A stretch of DNA of 16,025 nt, from NCBI GenBank assembly GCA_031398625.1, contig JANNNQ010000392.1, positions 1 through 16,025 on the forward strand. The letters run 5' to 3'. Within the stretch, counting starts at the first letter, position 1; each line of letters starts with the position of its first letter. Positions 7,734 to 14,395 of this stretch are shown here, piece by piece. The notes beneath the pieces are model-generated. The model did no database searches. It was not told where the DNA came from and was given only the letters and a program-made list of their open reading frames with translations. Source of the DNA: CAIUGU01 sp031398625 (GTDB lineage: Bacteria > Pseudomonadota > Gammaproteobacteria > Steroidobacterales > Steroidobacteraceae). Made by a program: the position numbers and the translations under genes.

Positions 7734-8495
7734 TTATTCCCATTCTCCGCGGGCGGCAGGAGCCTGCAGCGAGGCCTGGCCTTCTTGTCGTTCCCCGGCC
7801 TCTGCAACCATGGGCGCAGCCTGCTGGTCGGGTCCGCTTTCCTCCTCTTCGGAGACGGCGACTTCGATTCCGCCCTCGCCCGCGCCTGCAGTGTCGGCTT
7901 CGTCAGCACTGTCGGCGGCAGTACTGGTCAGTTCGCCGCCCGGAAGCTCGAGCTGGATGCCGATGCTTTCAACATCCTTGAGTTCGGTCAGGGATGGCAG
8001 GGCATCGAGGCCCTTGAGACCGAAGTAGTCTAGGAAGCCGCGCGTCGTCCCGAGCAGCTCAGGACGACCCGGAACCTCGCGATGGCCAACCACACGGATC
8101 CAGTTGCGTTCCTGCAGCGTGCGCATGATCGTCGAACTGACCGTGACGCCGCGAATCTCCTCGATCTCGCCCCGAGTGATCGGCTGGCGATAGGCGATCA
8201 GCGCAAGCGTTTCGAGTAGCGCTCTGGAGTACCGTGAGGGCCGTTCCTGCCAGAGGCGCGATACGGTGTCGACATACTTCGAGCGGACCTGGACACGCCA
8301 GCCGCTGGCGACCTCGCACAGCTCGATACCGCGCGGTTCATAGTCGGCAACCAGCTGCGCGAGGGCCGCGCCAATCTGTTCGTGGCTGGGCCTTTCGCGC
8401 TCGTCGAACAGCTCGGCGATCTGCTGCACGGTCACGGGCCGGCCCGCCGCCAGCAGCGTCGCTTCGATCAAGGCGGTCAGTTGCAGTTCGTTCAT
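7734..8495 (-). CDS. scpB: Segregation and condensation protein ScpB
   Basis: Winged-helix kleisin-associated subunit that with ScpA and SMC organises and helps segregate the chromosome. The product is 253 aa from ATG 8495. The first winged-helix domain starts at ALIEATLLAAGRPVTVQQIA (about 8-27). The ScpB signature RYSRALLETLALIAYRQPIT follows, leading to RGEIEEIRGV, then the second domain with GRPELLGTTRGFLDYFGLKGLD. The last 70-75 residues form a low-complexity Ala/Glu/Asp-rich tail beyond the normal ScpB end. A GTG at 8525 overlapping the scpA stop (GTGA) is an alternative start adding ten residues; it fits the coupling style of this chromosome, but homology begins near the ATG. It lies downstream of scpA and upstream of rluB, the common gammaproteobacterial order. 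Confidence 0.93.
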   Translation of the reverse strand: MNELQLTALIEATLLAAGRPVTVQQIAELFDERERPSHEQIGAALAQLVADYEPRGIELCEVASGWRVQVRSKYVDTVSRLWQERPSRYSRALLETLALIAYRQPITRGEIEEIRGVTVSSTIMRTLQERNWIRVVGHREVPGRPELLGTTRGFLDYFGLKGLDALPSLTELKDVESIGIQLELPGGELTSTAADSADEADTAGAGEGGIEVAVSEEEESGPDQQAAPMVAEAGERQEGQASLQAPAARGEWE

Positions 8496-8521
8496 TGCTT
8501 CGTTTCCGTTGCGTCCAGCAT

Positions 8522-9577
8522 TCACGAGCCATCAGTGTCAGGCGCGGCGCGCGGAGTCGTCACGCTGTCGTCAGGCGCCGACGCGGGTTCGGTACCCTCT
8601 TCGTCGGGATCGTCGTTCTCATCCGGCAAGGTCGGCTGCGCGAGCGCCGCCTCATTCTCTGCGTCCCCGTCCGCTTCCCTGCCGCCCACGACGACGAGTC
8701 TTCCGGCCGCGGCTACCAGCCGCACATGGATCGGTTCATAGACCCGGGCCTGCACGATCTCGATCAGCCCTTCGCGCATCAGCTCCAGGATGGCTATGAA
8801 TGTCACCGTCACTCCCATGCGGCCTTCCGCCGGCGTGAACAGGTCAGCGAATCCGACGAAGGCGCTGCTTCCCAGACGGCTCAGGATGTCGGACATGCGC
8901 TGCCTCACGGACAGTCTCTCGCGCTGGACATGGTGATGCGCAAACATCTCCGCGCGGCCAATGACGTCCTTGAATGCCAGCAGCATCTCCTGCAGCGTCA
9001 CCTGCGGCACCAGCCTCACCACCTTGCGGTCGACCAGCTCCGCCGATGTCGAGAGCGCATCTCGTTCGAGGCGCGGCAACCGATCCATGTCTTCCGCCGC
9101 CTTCTTGAACCGCTCGTATTCCTGCAGCCGGCGTACCAGTTCGGCGCGGGGATCTTCCTCTTCCTGCCCATCCTCGGCACGCAGGCGCGGCAGCAGCATG
9201 CGCGACTTGATCTCAGCGAGCATCGCGGCCATCAGCAGGTACTCGCCCGCCAGCTCGAGCTGCAGATCGTCCATCACCTCGATGTATTGCAGGTACTGCC
9301 GCGTCACTTCCGCGATGGGGATATCGAGGATGTCAAGGTTCTGCCGGCGGATCAGGTACAGCAGCAGATCAAGCGGACCTTCAAACGCTTCCAGGAAGAC
9401 CTGCAGCGCATCTGGCGGGATGTACAGGTCGCGAGGCATCTCGGTCATGGCCTCGCCATCCACCATCGCGAACGGCATCTCGACCTGCTGGGGGGGAGGG
9501 ATGCGCACGTCAGTCGAATCGAGTTCGCTGCCAGTGTCCGCGACCAGGGTGAGCTCGGGTTTCATGGGTTGCGACAT
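8522..9577 (-). CDS. scpA: Segregation and condensation protein ScpA
   Basis: Kleisin subunit bridging SMC heads and ScpB. The product is 351 aa, longer than the roughly 250-300 usual for the family. The core opens with FLEAFEGPLDLLLYLIRRQNLDILDIPIAEVTRQYL (two adjoining blocks, 61-80 and 81-96). The AGEYLLMAAMLAEIKSRMLLP helix (110-130) follows, and the C-terminal winged helix has VTVTFIAILELMREGLIEI. About 50 residues precede the core. About 50 acidic, probably disordered residues follow it, up to the stop at 8522. The ATG at 9577 lies 4 bp after the trpS stop; a second Met four codons on is possible. Its stop overlaps a candidate GTG start of scpB. It probably belongs to one transcript with trpS, scpB and rluB. 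Confidence 0.94.
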   Translation of the reverse strand: MSQPMKPELTLVADTGSELDSTDVRIPPPQQVEMPFAMVDGEAMTEMPRDLYIPPDALQVFLEAFEGPLDLLLYLIRRQNLDILDIPIAEVTRQYLQYIEVMDDLQLELAGEYLLMAAMLAEIKSRMLLPRLRAEDGQEEEDPRAELVRRLQEYERFKKAAEDMDRLPRLERDALSTSAELVDRKVVRLVPQVTLQEMLLAFKDVIGRAEMFAHHHVQRERLSVRQRMSDILSRLGSSAFVGFADLFTPAEGRMGVTVTFIAILELMREGLIEIVQARVYEPIHVRLVAAAGRLVVVGGREADGDAENEAALAQPTLPDENDDPDEEGTEPASAPDDSVTTPRAAPDTDGS

Positions 9578-9581
9578 GGGC

Positions 9582-10799
9582 TCAACGATAGTTCATGCCC
9601 ATGACCTGGTGGACTTCCGCCAGGGTCTGCCGCGCGAGATCCCGCGCCTTTTCGCAGCCTTCGGCAATGATGGTACGCACGAGATCCGGATTCTCGTCGT
9701 ACTCCTGGGCCCGCTGCCGGATGGTGGTGATCTCGACGACGACGCGATCGACCAGCTTCTTCTTGCAGTCGAGGCAGCCGAACCGAGCGTTCCGGCAGCC
9801 GTCCTGCACCCAGGCCTGGGTCTCGGCGTCCGAATAGATCCTGTGCAGGTCCCACACCGGGCACTTGTCAGGATCACCCGGATCGGTCTTCCGCACGCGC
9901 GCCGGGTCCGTCTGCATCGTGCGCAGCTTCTGTCCCACCGAATCGGGATCCTCGCGCAACCCGATGGTGTTGCCGTATGACTTCGACATCTTGCGGCCGT
10001 CGAGACCGGGCACCTTCGGTGTTGCGGTAAGCAGCGCTTCGGGTTCGATGAGGATGCTGCGACCGGTGCCTTCGAGATGCCCCTGCAGGCGTTCACGGTC
10101 GGCCAGCGTCAAGCGGGCGTTGGCCTCGAGCATGGACCGCGCCTTGTCCAGCGCCGTCGCGTCACCCTGTTCCTGGTACTGCCGCCGCAGTTCGCGGAAC
10201 TGCGTGGCGCTCTTGCTGCCGAGGTTCTTGATGGCCTTCTCGACCCGCACCTCGAAATCCGGCTCACGCCCGTACAGGTGATTGAAGCGGCGAGCCACTT
10301 CGCGGGTGACCTCCACGTGCGCCACCTGGTCTTCGCCCACCGGGACGAAGTTGGGCTTGTAGAGAAGGATGTCCGCGCTCTGCAGCAATGGATACCCAAG
10401 GAAGCCGTAGGTCGCGAGGTCGCGATCCTTGAGCTGTTCCTGCTGGTCCTTGTAGGTGGGAACGCGCTCGAGCCAGCCCAGGGGAGTGATCATCGAGAGC
10501 AGCAGGTGGAGTTCGGAGTGCTCGGGCACGCGTGACTGGACGAACATCGTCGAGACCGACGGGTTGAGCCCGGCTGCCAGCCAGTCCACTGCCATCTGCC
10601 AGACAAACGATTCGAGCTTCGAGGGGTCTTCGTACCCCGTCGTCAGCGCGTGGATGTCGGCTACGAAGAAGTAGCACTCATATTGGTACTGGAGTTCGGT
10701 CCACGACTTGAGTGCACCATGGTAGTTGCCGAGGTGCAGCTCGCCGGTGGGGCGCATGCCGGATAGGACCCGTCTGTTGGATGCCGTTGTCGAACTCAA
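9582..10799 (-). CDS. trpS: Tryptophanyl-tRNA synthetase, long form with Cys cluster and TTG start
   Basis: Class I aminoacyl-tRNA synthetase charging tRNA-Trp. The 405-aa product is longer than the 334 of E. coli. Signature motifs are LSGMRPTGELHLGNYHGAL (12-30; HLGN is the HIGH motif), GYPLLQSADILLY (135-147), VGEDQVAHVEVTREVARRF (154-172) and KMSKS (270-274). An insertion at about 198-258 separates the last two. The C-terminal half carries C313, C335, C342 and C345 (C-x21-C-x6-C-x2-C), close to the C-x22-C-x6-C-x2-C [4Fe-4S] motif described for Thermotoga TrpRS. A TTG start is required: an in-frame TGA lies two codons upstream (10805-10803), and no ATG or GTG precedes the conserved LSGMRPTG. 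GAGGGTGAG just upstream (10810-10802) serves as ribosome binding site. It heads the trpS-scpA-scpB-rluB run. Confidence 0.96.
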   Translation of the reverse strand: MSSTTASNRRVLSGMRPTGELHLGNYHGALKSWTELQYQYECYFFVADIHALTTGYEDPSKLESFVWQMAVDWLAAGLNPSVSTMFVQSRVPEHSELHLLLSMITPLGWLERVPTYKDQQEQLKDRDLATYGFLGYPLLQSADILLYKPNFVPVGEDQVAHVEVTREVARRFNHLYGREPDFEVRVEKAIKNLGSKSATQFRELRRQYQEQGDATALDKARSMLEANARLTLADRERLQGHLEGTGRSILIEPEALLTATPKVPGLDGRKMSKSYGNTIGLREDPDSVGQKLRTMQTDPARVRKTDPGDPDKCPVWDLHRIYSDAETQAWVQDGCRNARFGCLDCKKKLVDRVVVEITTIRQRAQEYDENPDLVRTIIAEGCEKARDLARQTLAEVHQVMGMNYR

Positions 10800-10871
10800 A
10801 ACTCACCCTCGAAGTGGCGCGTGGCCCACCGGGCAGCGGCAACTTCAATCCCTTTTAATTCAGAAAGTTGG

Positions 10872-10890
10872 AGTGCCTTTATCAGGCACT
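10872..10890. repeat. Hairpin in the trpS leader
   Basis: AGTGCC (10872-10877) and GGCACT (10885-10890) form a perfect 6-bp stem with a 7-nt loop, about 73-91 nt upstream of the trpS start. No T-run follows on the minus strand, so it is not a terminator. It would lie inside the trpS transcript if the -10 box at 10940-10945 is used. Confidence 0.4.
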
Positions 10891-10939
10891 ACGGAAAGCT
10901 CAGGTCAACCGTTAGCGCTTCGCGAGCAATGCGGCCGGG

Positions 10940-10945
10940 ATTATA
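10940..10945 (-). promoter_or_regulatory. Candidate -10 box (TATAAT) for trpS operon
   Basis: On the minus strand 10945-10940 reads TATAAT, the exact consensus -10. It sits about 140 bp upstream of the trpS TTG within the 212-bp yciO-trpS gap. The -35 region (around TCTCGG/TCGGTT) is poor. If used, it gives a leader of about 130 nt containing the 10872-10890 hairpin. Confidence 0.45.
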
Positions 10946-11011
10946 CGCACGCTTTTCGTGAACCGAGAGATCGGGAATCTGACAGGCACTGCCCCCGCTG
11001 CAGCGCTCGAT

Positions 11012-11632
11012 TCACAGCGAGCTCACATCGCCTTTGCCCTGCCTGAGGATGACGGGTGTGCCGGACTCGAGGTCGATCACCGTCGTCGGCTCGAGACCGC
11101 AGTTGCCGCCGTCGATGACGGCATCGACCACCTGGGAGAGCCGCTCCTGGATTTCGCTGGCGTCCGTTAGAGGCAGCTCCTCGCCAGGCAAAAGGAGTGT
11201 GGAACTCATCAGCGGTTCTCCCAGTTCCGCGAGCAGCAACTGGGGTACGGGATGGTCGGGAACACGGATGCCGATCGTGCGCCGCTTCGGGTTCTGCAAG
11301 CGCTTCGGGACTTCCCTGGTCGCTTCCAGGATGAAGGTATAGGGCCCGGGAGTCAGCATCTTGAGAAAACGGTACTGCTGGTTGCTGACCCGCGCGAAGC
11401 GCGCGATCTCCGACAGGTCGCGGCAGACCAGCGTGAAATGGTGATGCTTGTCCGTCTCGCGGATCCGGGCAATGCGCAGCATCGCCGTCTTGTCGCCGAT
11501 CTGGCACCCCAGCGCGTAGCAGGAATCGGTCGGATAGACGACGACCCCGCCATCGCGAATGAGCTCCACCGCCTGCCTGATCAGGCGCGGCTGGGGATTC
11601 TGCGGATGGATTTCGAGGAAGCGACTGGGCAT
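11012..11632 (-). CDS. yciO: YciO, Sua5/YrdC-like (TsaC-related) protein
   Basis: A 206-aa protein of the Sua5-YciO-YrdC RNA-binding fold, the YciO branch rather than the threonylcarbamoyl-AMP synthases TsaC/Sua5. It matches E. coli YciO along its length: IHPQNPQPRLIRQAVELIRD (8-27), GGVVVYPTDSCYALGCQIGD (28-47), HHFTLVCRDLSEIARFARV (64-82), TPGPYTFILEATREVPKRL (94-112), TIGIRVPDHPVPQLLLAELG (119-138), GEPLMSSTLLLPG, CGLEPTTVIDL and GKGDV near the C-terminus. The exact function is unsettled. The ATG at 11632 starts the conserved region directly. It is divergent from yciB and upstream of trpS by 212 bp; no T-run terminator is visible after its stop, so read-through into trpS is possible. Confidence 0.94.
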   Translation of the reverse strand: MPSRFLEIHPQNPQPRLIRQAVELIRDGGVVVYPTDSCYALGCQIGDKTAMLRIARIRETDKHHHFTLVCRDLSEIARFARVSNQQYRFLKMLTPGPYTFILEATREVPKRLQNPKRRTIGIRVPDHPVPQLLLAELGEPLMSSTLLLPGEELPLTDASEIQERLSQVVDAVIDGGNCGLEPTTVIDLESGTPVILRQGKGDVSSL

Positions 11633-11690
11633 GGGGTTCCGGACTTAAGACTGGTCAAGCAGGCCGCGGTTCGGGGACGGCTTCTTTTGA

Positions 11691-11699
11691 GTATGATAC
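11691..11699. promoter_or_regulatory. Candidate -10 region between yciO and yciB
   Basis: GTATGATAC is a 9-nt odd-centred palindrome in the 101-bp divergent gap. It contains TATGAT on the plus strand (11692-11697), a reasonable -10 box for yciB about 37 bp downstream, and TATCAT on the minus strand facing yciO. No clear -35 elements are seen. It may serve either or both directions. Confidence 0.35.
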
Positions 11700-11733
11700 T
11701 TCGACCATTGTTACCCGGACGTTGTAAGCCGAC

Positions 11734-12276
11734 ATGCAGCTGCTGTTCGACTTTTTCCCCGTCATCGCTTTTTTTGTCGCCTACAAGCTCGCAGACATCT
11801 ATGTCGCGACCGGGGTCATCATCGTTGCCGTCATCATCCAGATGGCGGTGCAGTGGATCCGTCACCGCAAGATCAGCCCGATGATGCTGATTTCGGCAGT
11901 GCTGGTGCTGGTATTCGGCACCATTACGCTGCTGGTGCACGACAAGACTTTCATCCAGTGGAAACCCACCGTCCTCAACTGGCTGTTCGCAGCCGGTTTC
12001 CTGGTCAGCCAGTTCGTCGGCGAGCAGCCGGTCATCCAGAGACTGATGGGAACCAATCTCGAACTCGAACGGCCCGTCTGGCTCAAGCTCAACCTGATGT
12101 GGGTCGGCTTCTTCGTGCTTATGGGGGCGCTCAACCTCTACGTGGCGTTTTCCTTCGCGGAGAGCACGTGGGTGAACTTCAAGCTCTTCGGGATGCTGGG
12201 ACTCACGCTGGTGTTCGCGCTGCTCCAGGGAGTCTGGCTGTCGTCCAAGATGCCGCCCGACTCGGCAACCAAGTAA
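11734..12276 (+). CDS. yciB: YciB inner-membrane septation protein (IspA/IspZ family)
   Basis: A 180-aa inner-membrane protein of the YciB / intracellular septation protein A family, involved in envelope integrity and division. The N-terminus MQLLFDFFPVIAFFVAYKLA (1-20) is diagnostic. Around five membrane segments are visible (about 3-20, 23-41, 49-66, 77-94, 118-140, 149-167, some possibly re-entrant). They are separated by family motifs such as KPTVLNWLFA (77-86), LFAAGFLVSQF (84-94), RPVWLKLNLMW (113-123), LNLYVAF (132-138) and STWVNFKLFG (143-152). It heads a plus-strand run yciB-yciI-bolA-ppiC found in other gammaproteobacteria. The ATG at 11734 is the natural start; the ribosome binding site is weak. 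Confidence 0.95.
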   Translation: MQLLFDFFPVIAFFVAYKLADIYVATGVIIVAVIIQMAVQWIRHRKISPMMLISAVLVLVFGTITLLVHDKTFIQWKPTVLNWLFAAGFLVSQFVGEQPVIQRLMGTNLELERPVWLKLNLMWVGFFVLMGALNLYVAFSFAESTWVNFKLFGMLGLTLVFALLQGVWLSSKMPPDSATK

Positions 12277-12305
12277 GCGGCCAGGCAACCGCGGATAGAG
12301 AGCAC

Positions 12306-12605
12306 ATGCTTTACGCCATCATGGGCAGGGACGGGTTGGACAGCCTGCTTAGCCGCACCGCGGCCAGACCGGCTCACCTGGCCCGCCTCCTTGAGCTTCG
12401 GGACGCGGGTCGTCTGGTCCTGGCCGGCCCCCACCCTGCTGCCGATACCCCGGAACCGGGCCCGGCGGGAATGGCCGGCAGCCTGATCGTCGCGGAGTTC
12501 GCGTCCCTTGAAGCAGCCCGGGCCTGGGCGGATTCAGATCCGTACGTGACCAAGGGAGTATTTACATCGGTCCAGGTCGTCCCTTTTTTGCAGGTGCTCC
12601 CATGA
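12306..12605 (+). CDS. yciI: YciI family protein
   Basis: A 99-aa small protein of the YciI/YCII fold (dimeric alpha+beta barrel-like). Its general role is unknown, with occasional members acting as hydrolases or partners of other enzymes. Recognised by MLYAIMGRDG at the start, the RPAHLARLLELRDAGRLVLAGPHP block (split 21-40, 41-44) with the conserved His, and ARAWADSDPYVTKGVF. AGAGAG lies just before the ATG as a possible ribosome binding site (GATAGAGAGCAC). It sits 29 bp after yciB. Its TGA overlaps the bolA ATG (ATGA, 12602-12605), implying translational coupling. Confidence 0.93.
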   Translation: MLYAIMGRDGLDSLLSRTAARPAHLARLLELRDAGRLVLAGPHPAADTPEPGPAGMAGSLIVAEFASLEAARAWADSDPYVTKGVFTSVQVVPFLQVLP

Positions 12606-12907
12606 ACAGCGGCCGGCTCGAGAAAATCCGGGGTCGGCTGCAGGCCGGGCTACAGCCCGAGACGCTGGAACTGGCCGATGACAGCCATCTGCACGCCGGC
12701 CATGCCGGGGCGCGGGATGGGCGGGGGCACTTTCGCGTCTACATCGTATCCAAGCAATTCGCTACCATGCGCCCCCTGCAACGCCAGCGGCTGGTTTATC
12801 AGGCCCTTGGCGAGCTGATGCAGACTGACATCCACGCCTTGAGTATCTCGGCCCAGACACCGGACGAAGCGCAATCCCGTCAGCCCGGTCCCCTTCACCA
12901 TCCTTGA
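12602..12907 (+). CDS. bolA: BolA family protein
   Basis: A 101-aa BolA-type protein. This family partners with monothiol glutaredoxins in Fe-S/iron handling and affects morphology and stress physiology. The core fold is visible: RLEKIRGRLQAGLQPETLEL (5-24), the DDSHLHAGHAGARDGRGHFR region (26-45) with the conserved HAGH, then VYIVSKQFATMRPLQRQRLV (46-65) and YQALGELMQTDIHALSISA (66-84). A short extra tail ends in LHHP. The start overlaps the yciI stop. Its stop lies in the ribosome binding site of the next gene (TTGAGGA), so the four genes probably form one operon. The C-terminal tail is somewhat longer than minimal BolA proteins. Confidence 0.93.
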   Translation: MNSGRLEKIRGRLQAGLQPETLELADDSHLHAGHAGARDGRGHFRVYIVSKQFATMRPLQRQRLVYQALGELMQTDIHALSISAQTPDEAQSRQPGPLHHP

Positions 12908-12915
12908 GGATTTCT

Positions 12916-13755
12916 ATGAAACATCGTCATTCCGCAGCGGGATTTGCCGCCACGCTGCTCCTGCTTACGGCATGCGGCCAGGCAGGTACCCCGGGAGCTG
13001 CCGAGAGTGGCCCCTCCGTTGCAACAGTGAACGGCCAGGCAGTGAGCTCTTCGGTGTTCGACCTGTACATCGGCACGGTGACCCAGCAGCCTGCCGAGAA
13101 TGTTCCGGCCGAGCAAAAGACCGAGCTGCTGGACCAGCTCGTCGCCATGCGGCTGGCGGCCGACGCAGCCCAGAAGGCTGGCCTCGACAAGGGCGACGCG
13201 GTACTGGCCCAGCTCGAACTGACCCGACTGAATGTGCTGGCGGATGCCCAATTCAAGAAGTACCTGGAGGACAACCCGGTCACCGATGCCGAAGTGCAGG
13301 CCGAGTACGACACCCAGATCGCCGCGATGCCCAAGGCTGGCGGCCAGGAGTACAACGCCAGCCATATCCTCGTGGACAGCAAGACCACGGCTGACGGGAT
13401 CATTGCCGAGCTGAAGGCGGGTGGTGACTTCGCAAAGATCGCCCAGGAAAAGTCGAAAGATGGCTCGAAGGACAACGGCGGCAGCCTCGGCTGGTTCACC
13501 CCGGAAACCATGGTCAAGCCGTTCTCCGACGCCGTGGTCGCGCTGCAGAAGGGCAAGTACACGGAAGCCCCGGTGGAGTCGCAGTTCGGCTGGCACGTCA
13601 TCCTGCTGAACGACTCGCGCGTTGGGGCTCCCCCGCCCGCCCCGCCTGCCCTCGCGGACGTTCGCGACCGCGTGGTGCAACTCGTCCAGCAGAAGAAATT
13701 GCGCACCTATCTGGACGATTTGCGGAAGGCCGCAACCATTCAGAAGACGGGTTGA
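12916..13755 (+). CDS. PpiC-type peptidyl-prolyl isomerase lipoprotein (parvulin/SurA-like)
   Basis: A 279-aa parvulin-type peptidyl-prolyl cis-trans isomerase with a lipoprotein signal. Residues 1-19 form a basic start plus hydrophobic stretch, and the lipobox is LLTAC with C20; the +2 residue is Gly, which predicts outer-membrane sorting. A SurA-like N-terminal helical region (about 34-135) opens with VATVNGQAVSSSVFDLYI. The parvulin domain (about 145-235) has NASHILVDSK, GGDFAKIAQEKS, GGSLGWFTPETMVKPF and FGWHVILLND. The ATG at 12916 has GAGGA five bases upstream. An in-frame TTG at 12904 is possible, but its extra residues spoil the signal peptide start. It is the last gene of the yciB operon and is followed by a strong terminator. 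Its likely role is folding of periplasmic or outer-membrane proteins. Confidence 0.93.
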   Translation: MKHRHSAAGFAATLLLLTACGQAGTPGAAESGPSVATVNGQAVSSSVFDLYIGTVTQQPAENVPAEQKTELLDQLVAMRLAADAAQKAGLDKGDAVLAQLELTRLNVLADAQFKKYLEDNPVTDAEVQAEYDTQIAAMPKAGGQEYNASHILVDSKTTADGIIAELKAGGDFAKIAQEKSKDGSKDNGGSLGWFTPETMVKPFSDAVVALQKGKYTEAPVESQFGWHVILLNDSRVGAPPPAPPALADVRDRVVQLVQQKKLRTYLDDLRKAATIQKTG

Positions 13756-13784
13756 CTGTCAAGCCGAATATTTGGCAAATTTTT

Positions 13785-13814
13785 CAGAAAGTCAGTTTGC
13801 TTTTGCAGAAAGTC
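13785..13814. repeat. Short direct repeat after ppiC
   Basis: CAGAAAGTC occurs at 13785-13793 and 13806-13814, 21 bp apart, each preceded by TTTT (with a G before the second copy). It lies between the ppiC-type gene's stop and the terminator. Function unknown; it may be chance. Confidence 0.35.
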
Positions 13815-13831
13815 GCTGATCGGTAGATGCC

Positions 13832-13874
13832 AGACCCCTGACACCCATCGCGGAGTCAGGGGTCTTTTCTTTTC
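13832..13874 (+). terminator. Rho-independent terminator of the yciB-yciI-bolA-ppiC operon
   Basis: AGACCCCTGAC (13832-13842) pairs perfectly with GTCAGGGGTCT (13855-13865), an 11-bp stem with a 12-nt loop. A T-rich run (TCTTTTCTTTTC) follows. It is the strongest intrinsic terminator in the window, 77 bp after the stop of the last gene. Confidence 0.93.
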
Positions 13875-14083
13875 AGCCCTCCCGGGCAGCGGTATTGGCG
13901 GAATCCAGGCCCGAAGACCCTCCAGCGGTCCGTGCTTTGGTCGCAATGCAAATTTTTCTCAGTCTTCGGATCACAAACATTTCATAACGCCTCGGAGTCA
14001 ATGGGAATTCACTCCGCGCCGCGTGGCCCACTGTCCGGGCTTTCCCATTTAACAATCCCTGTCTCAATTCCCGGAAACACCCG

Positions 14084-14132
14084 GTTATGTCATGCCAAGT
14101 GCGGTCGGGGCGCCCGCCCAAAAAGACATAAC
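14084..14132. repeat. 8-bp inverted repeat enclosing a GC-rich loop
   Basis: GTTATGTC (14084-14091) and GACATAAC (14125-14132) are perfect complements 33 nt apart. The enclosed segment has a small CGGG/CCCG hairpin followed by an A-run. The arrangement would suit a structured RNA or a paired protein-binding site. Confidence 0.4.
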
Positions 14133-14287
14133 GCAAAAAGCGGCCGCCCTTGTCCCATCTAACATGCCGCATCACCTCCCCTGCTTCACTCCCTGATTCC
14201 TCTGCACTTTTAGAGGAGTAAATCACCTTCCCTGGGGGTTCCCCCTCTCGACATTCTGTAACGTTATTCCCAAATTATGTTCCGTCG

Positions 14288-14317
14288 TTGACCCGGAACC
14301 TTCGTGGGATGTATTTC
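14288..14317 (+). promoter_or_regulatory. Weak candidate promoter before the DUF6502-type gene
   Basis: TTGACC (14288-14293) followed after 18 bp by TATTTC (14312-14317) is a loose sigma-70-like pair, 28 bp ahead of the first possible ATG at 14345. The -10 element is poor. Confidence 0.25.
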
Positions 14318-14395
14318 CCGCCCAATAATTGCGAGACACCGTAAATGACCGCGGCACTTGCATTCCTGCCACTTGCGCCTCGCGTTGGGCCACGA

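Larger units (their letters stand above)
13875..14344. other. Gene-poor stretch with several inverted repeats
   Basis: About 470 bp without a convincing gene, between the terminator and the DUF6502-type gene. It holds inverted repeats: CGGAGT/ACTCCG (13993-13998, 14011-14016); GTTATGTC/GACATAAC (14084-14091, 14125-14132), with a GC-rich CGGG/CCCG mini-hairpin in the loop; and TCCTCT/AGAGGA (14198-14203, 14212-14217), whose right arm carries a Shine-Dalgarno-like AGAGGAG with no start codon after it. CATAACGC is also repeated directly (13983-13990, 14127-14134). A minus-strand frame is open here but resembles nothing. It may be a long leader, a small RNA locus or a scar of an insertion; no known RNA family is recognised. 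Confidence 0.5.

Noticed and set aside
7724..7909. N-terminal extension of the RluB-like frame
   Set aside because: The extra 62 residues lie inside scpB, are basic low-complexity sequence and precede a normal S4-domain start with ATG at 7723.
10800..11011. tRNA gene or T-box leader before trpS
   Set aside because: No cloverleaf, TTCGA arm or T-box sequence could be found; only a simple hairpin and a -10 box are present.
13873..14226. Minus-strand 117-codon frame in the gap (GTG start)
   Set aside because: It has no recognisable motif, overlaps the inverted repeats, begins with GTG without a proper ribosome binding site, and ends against the terminator of the opposite-strand operon.
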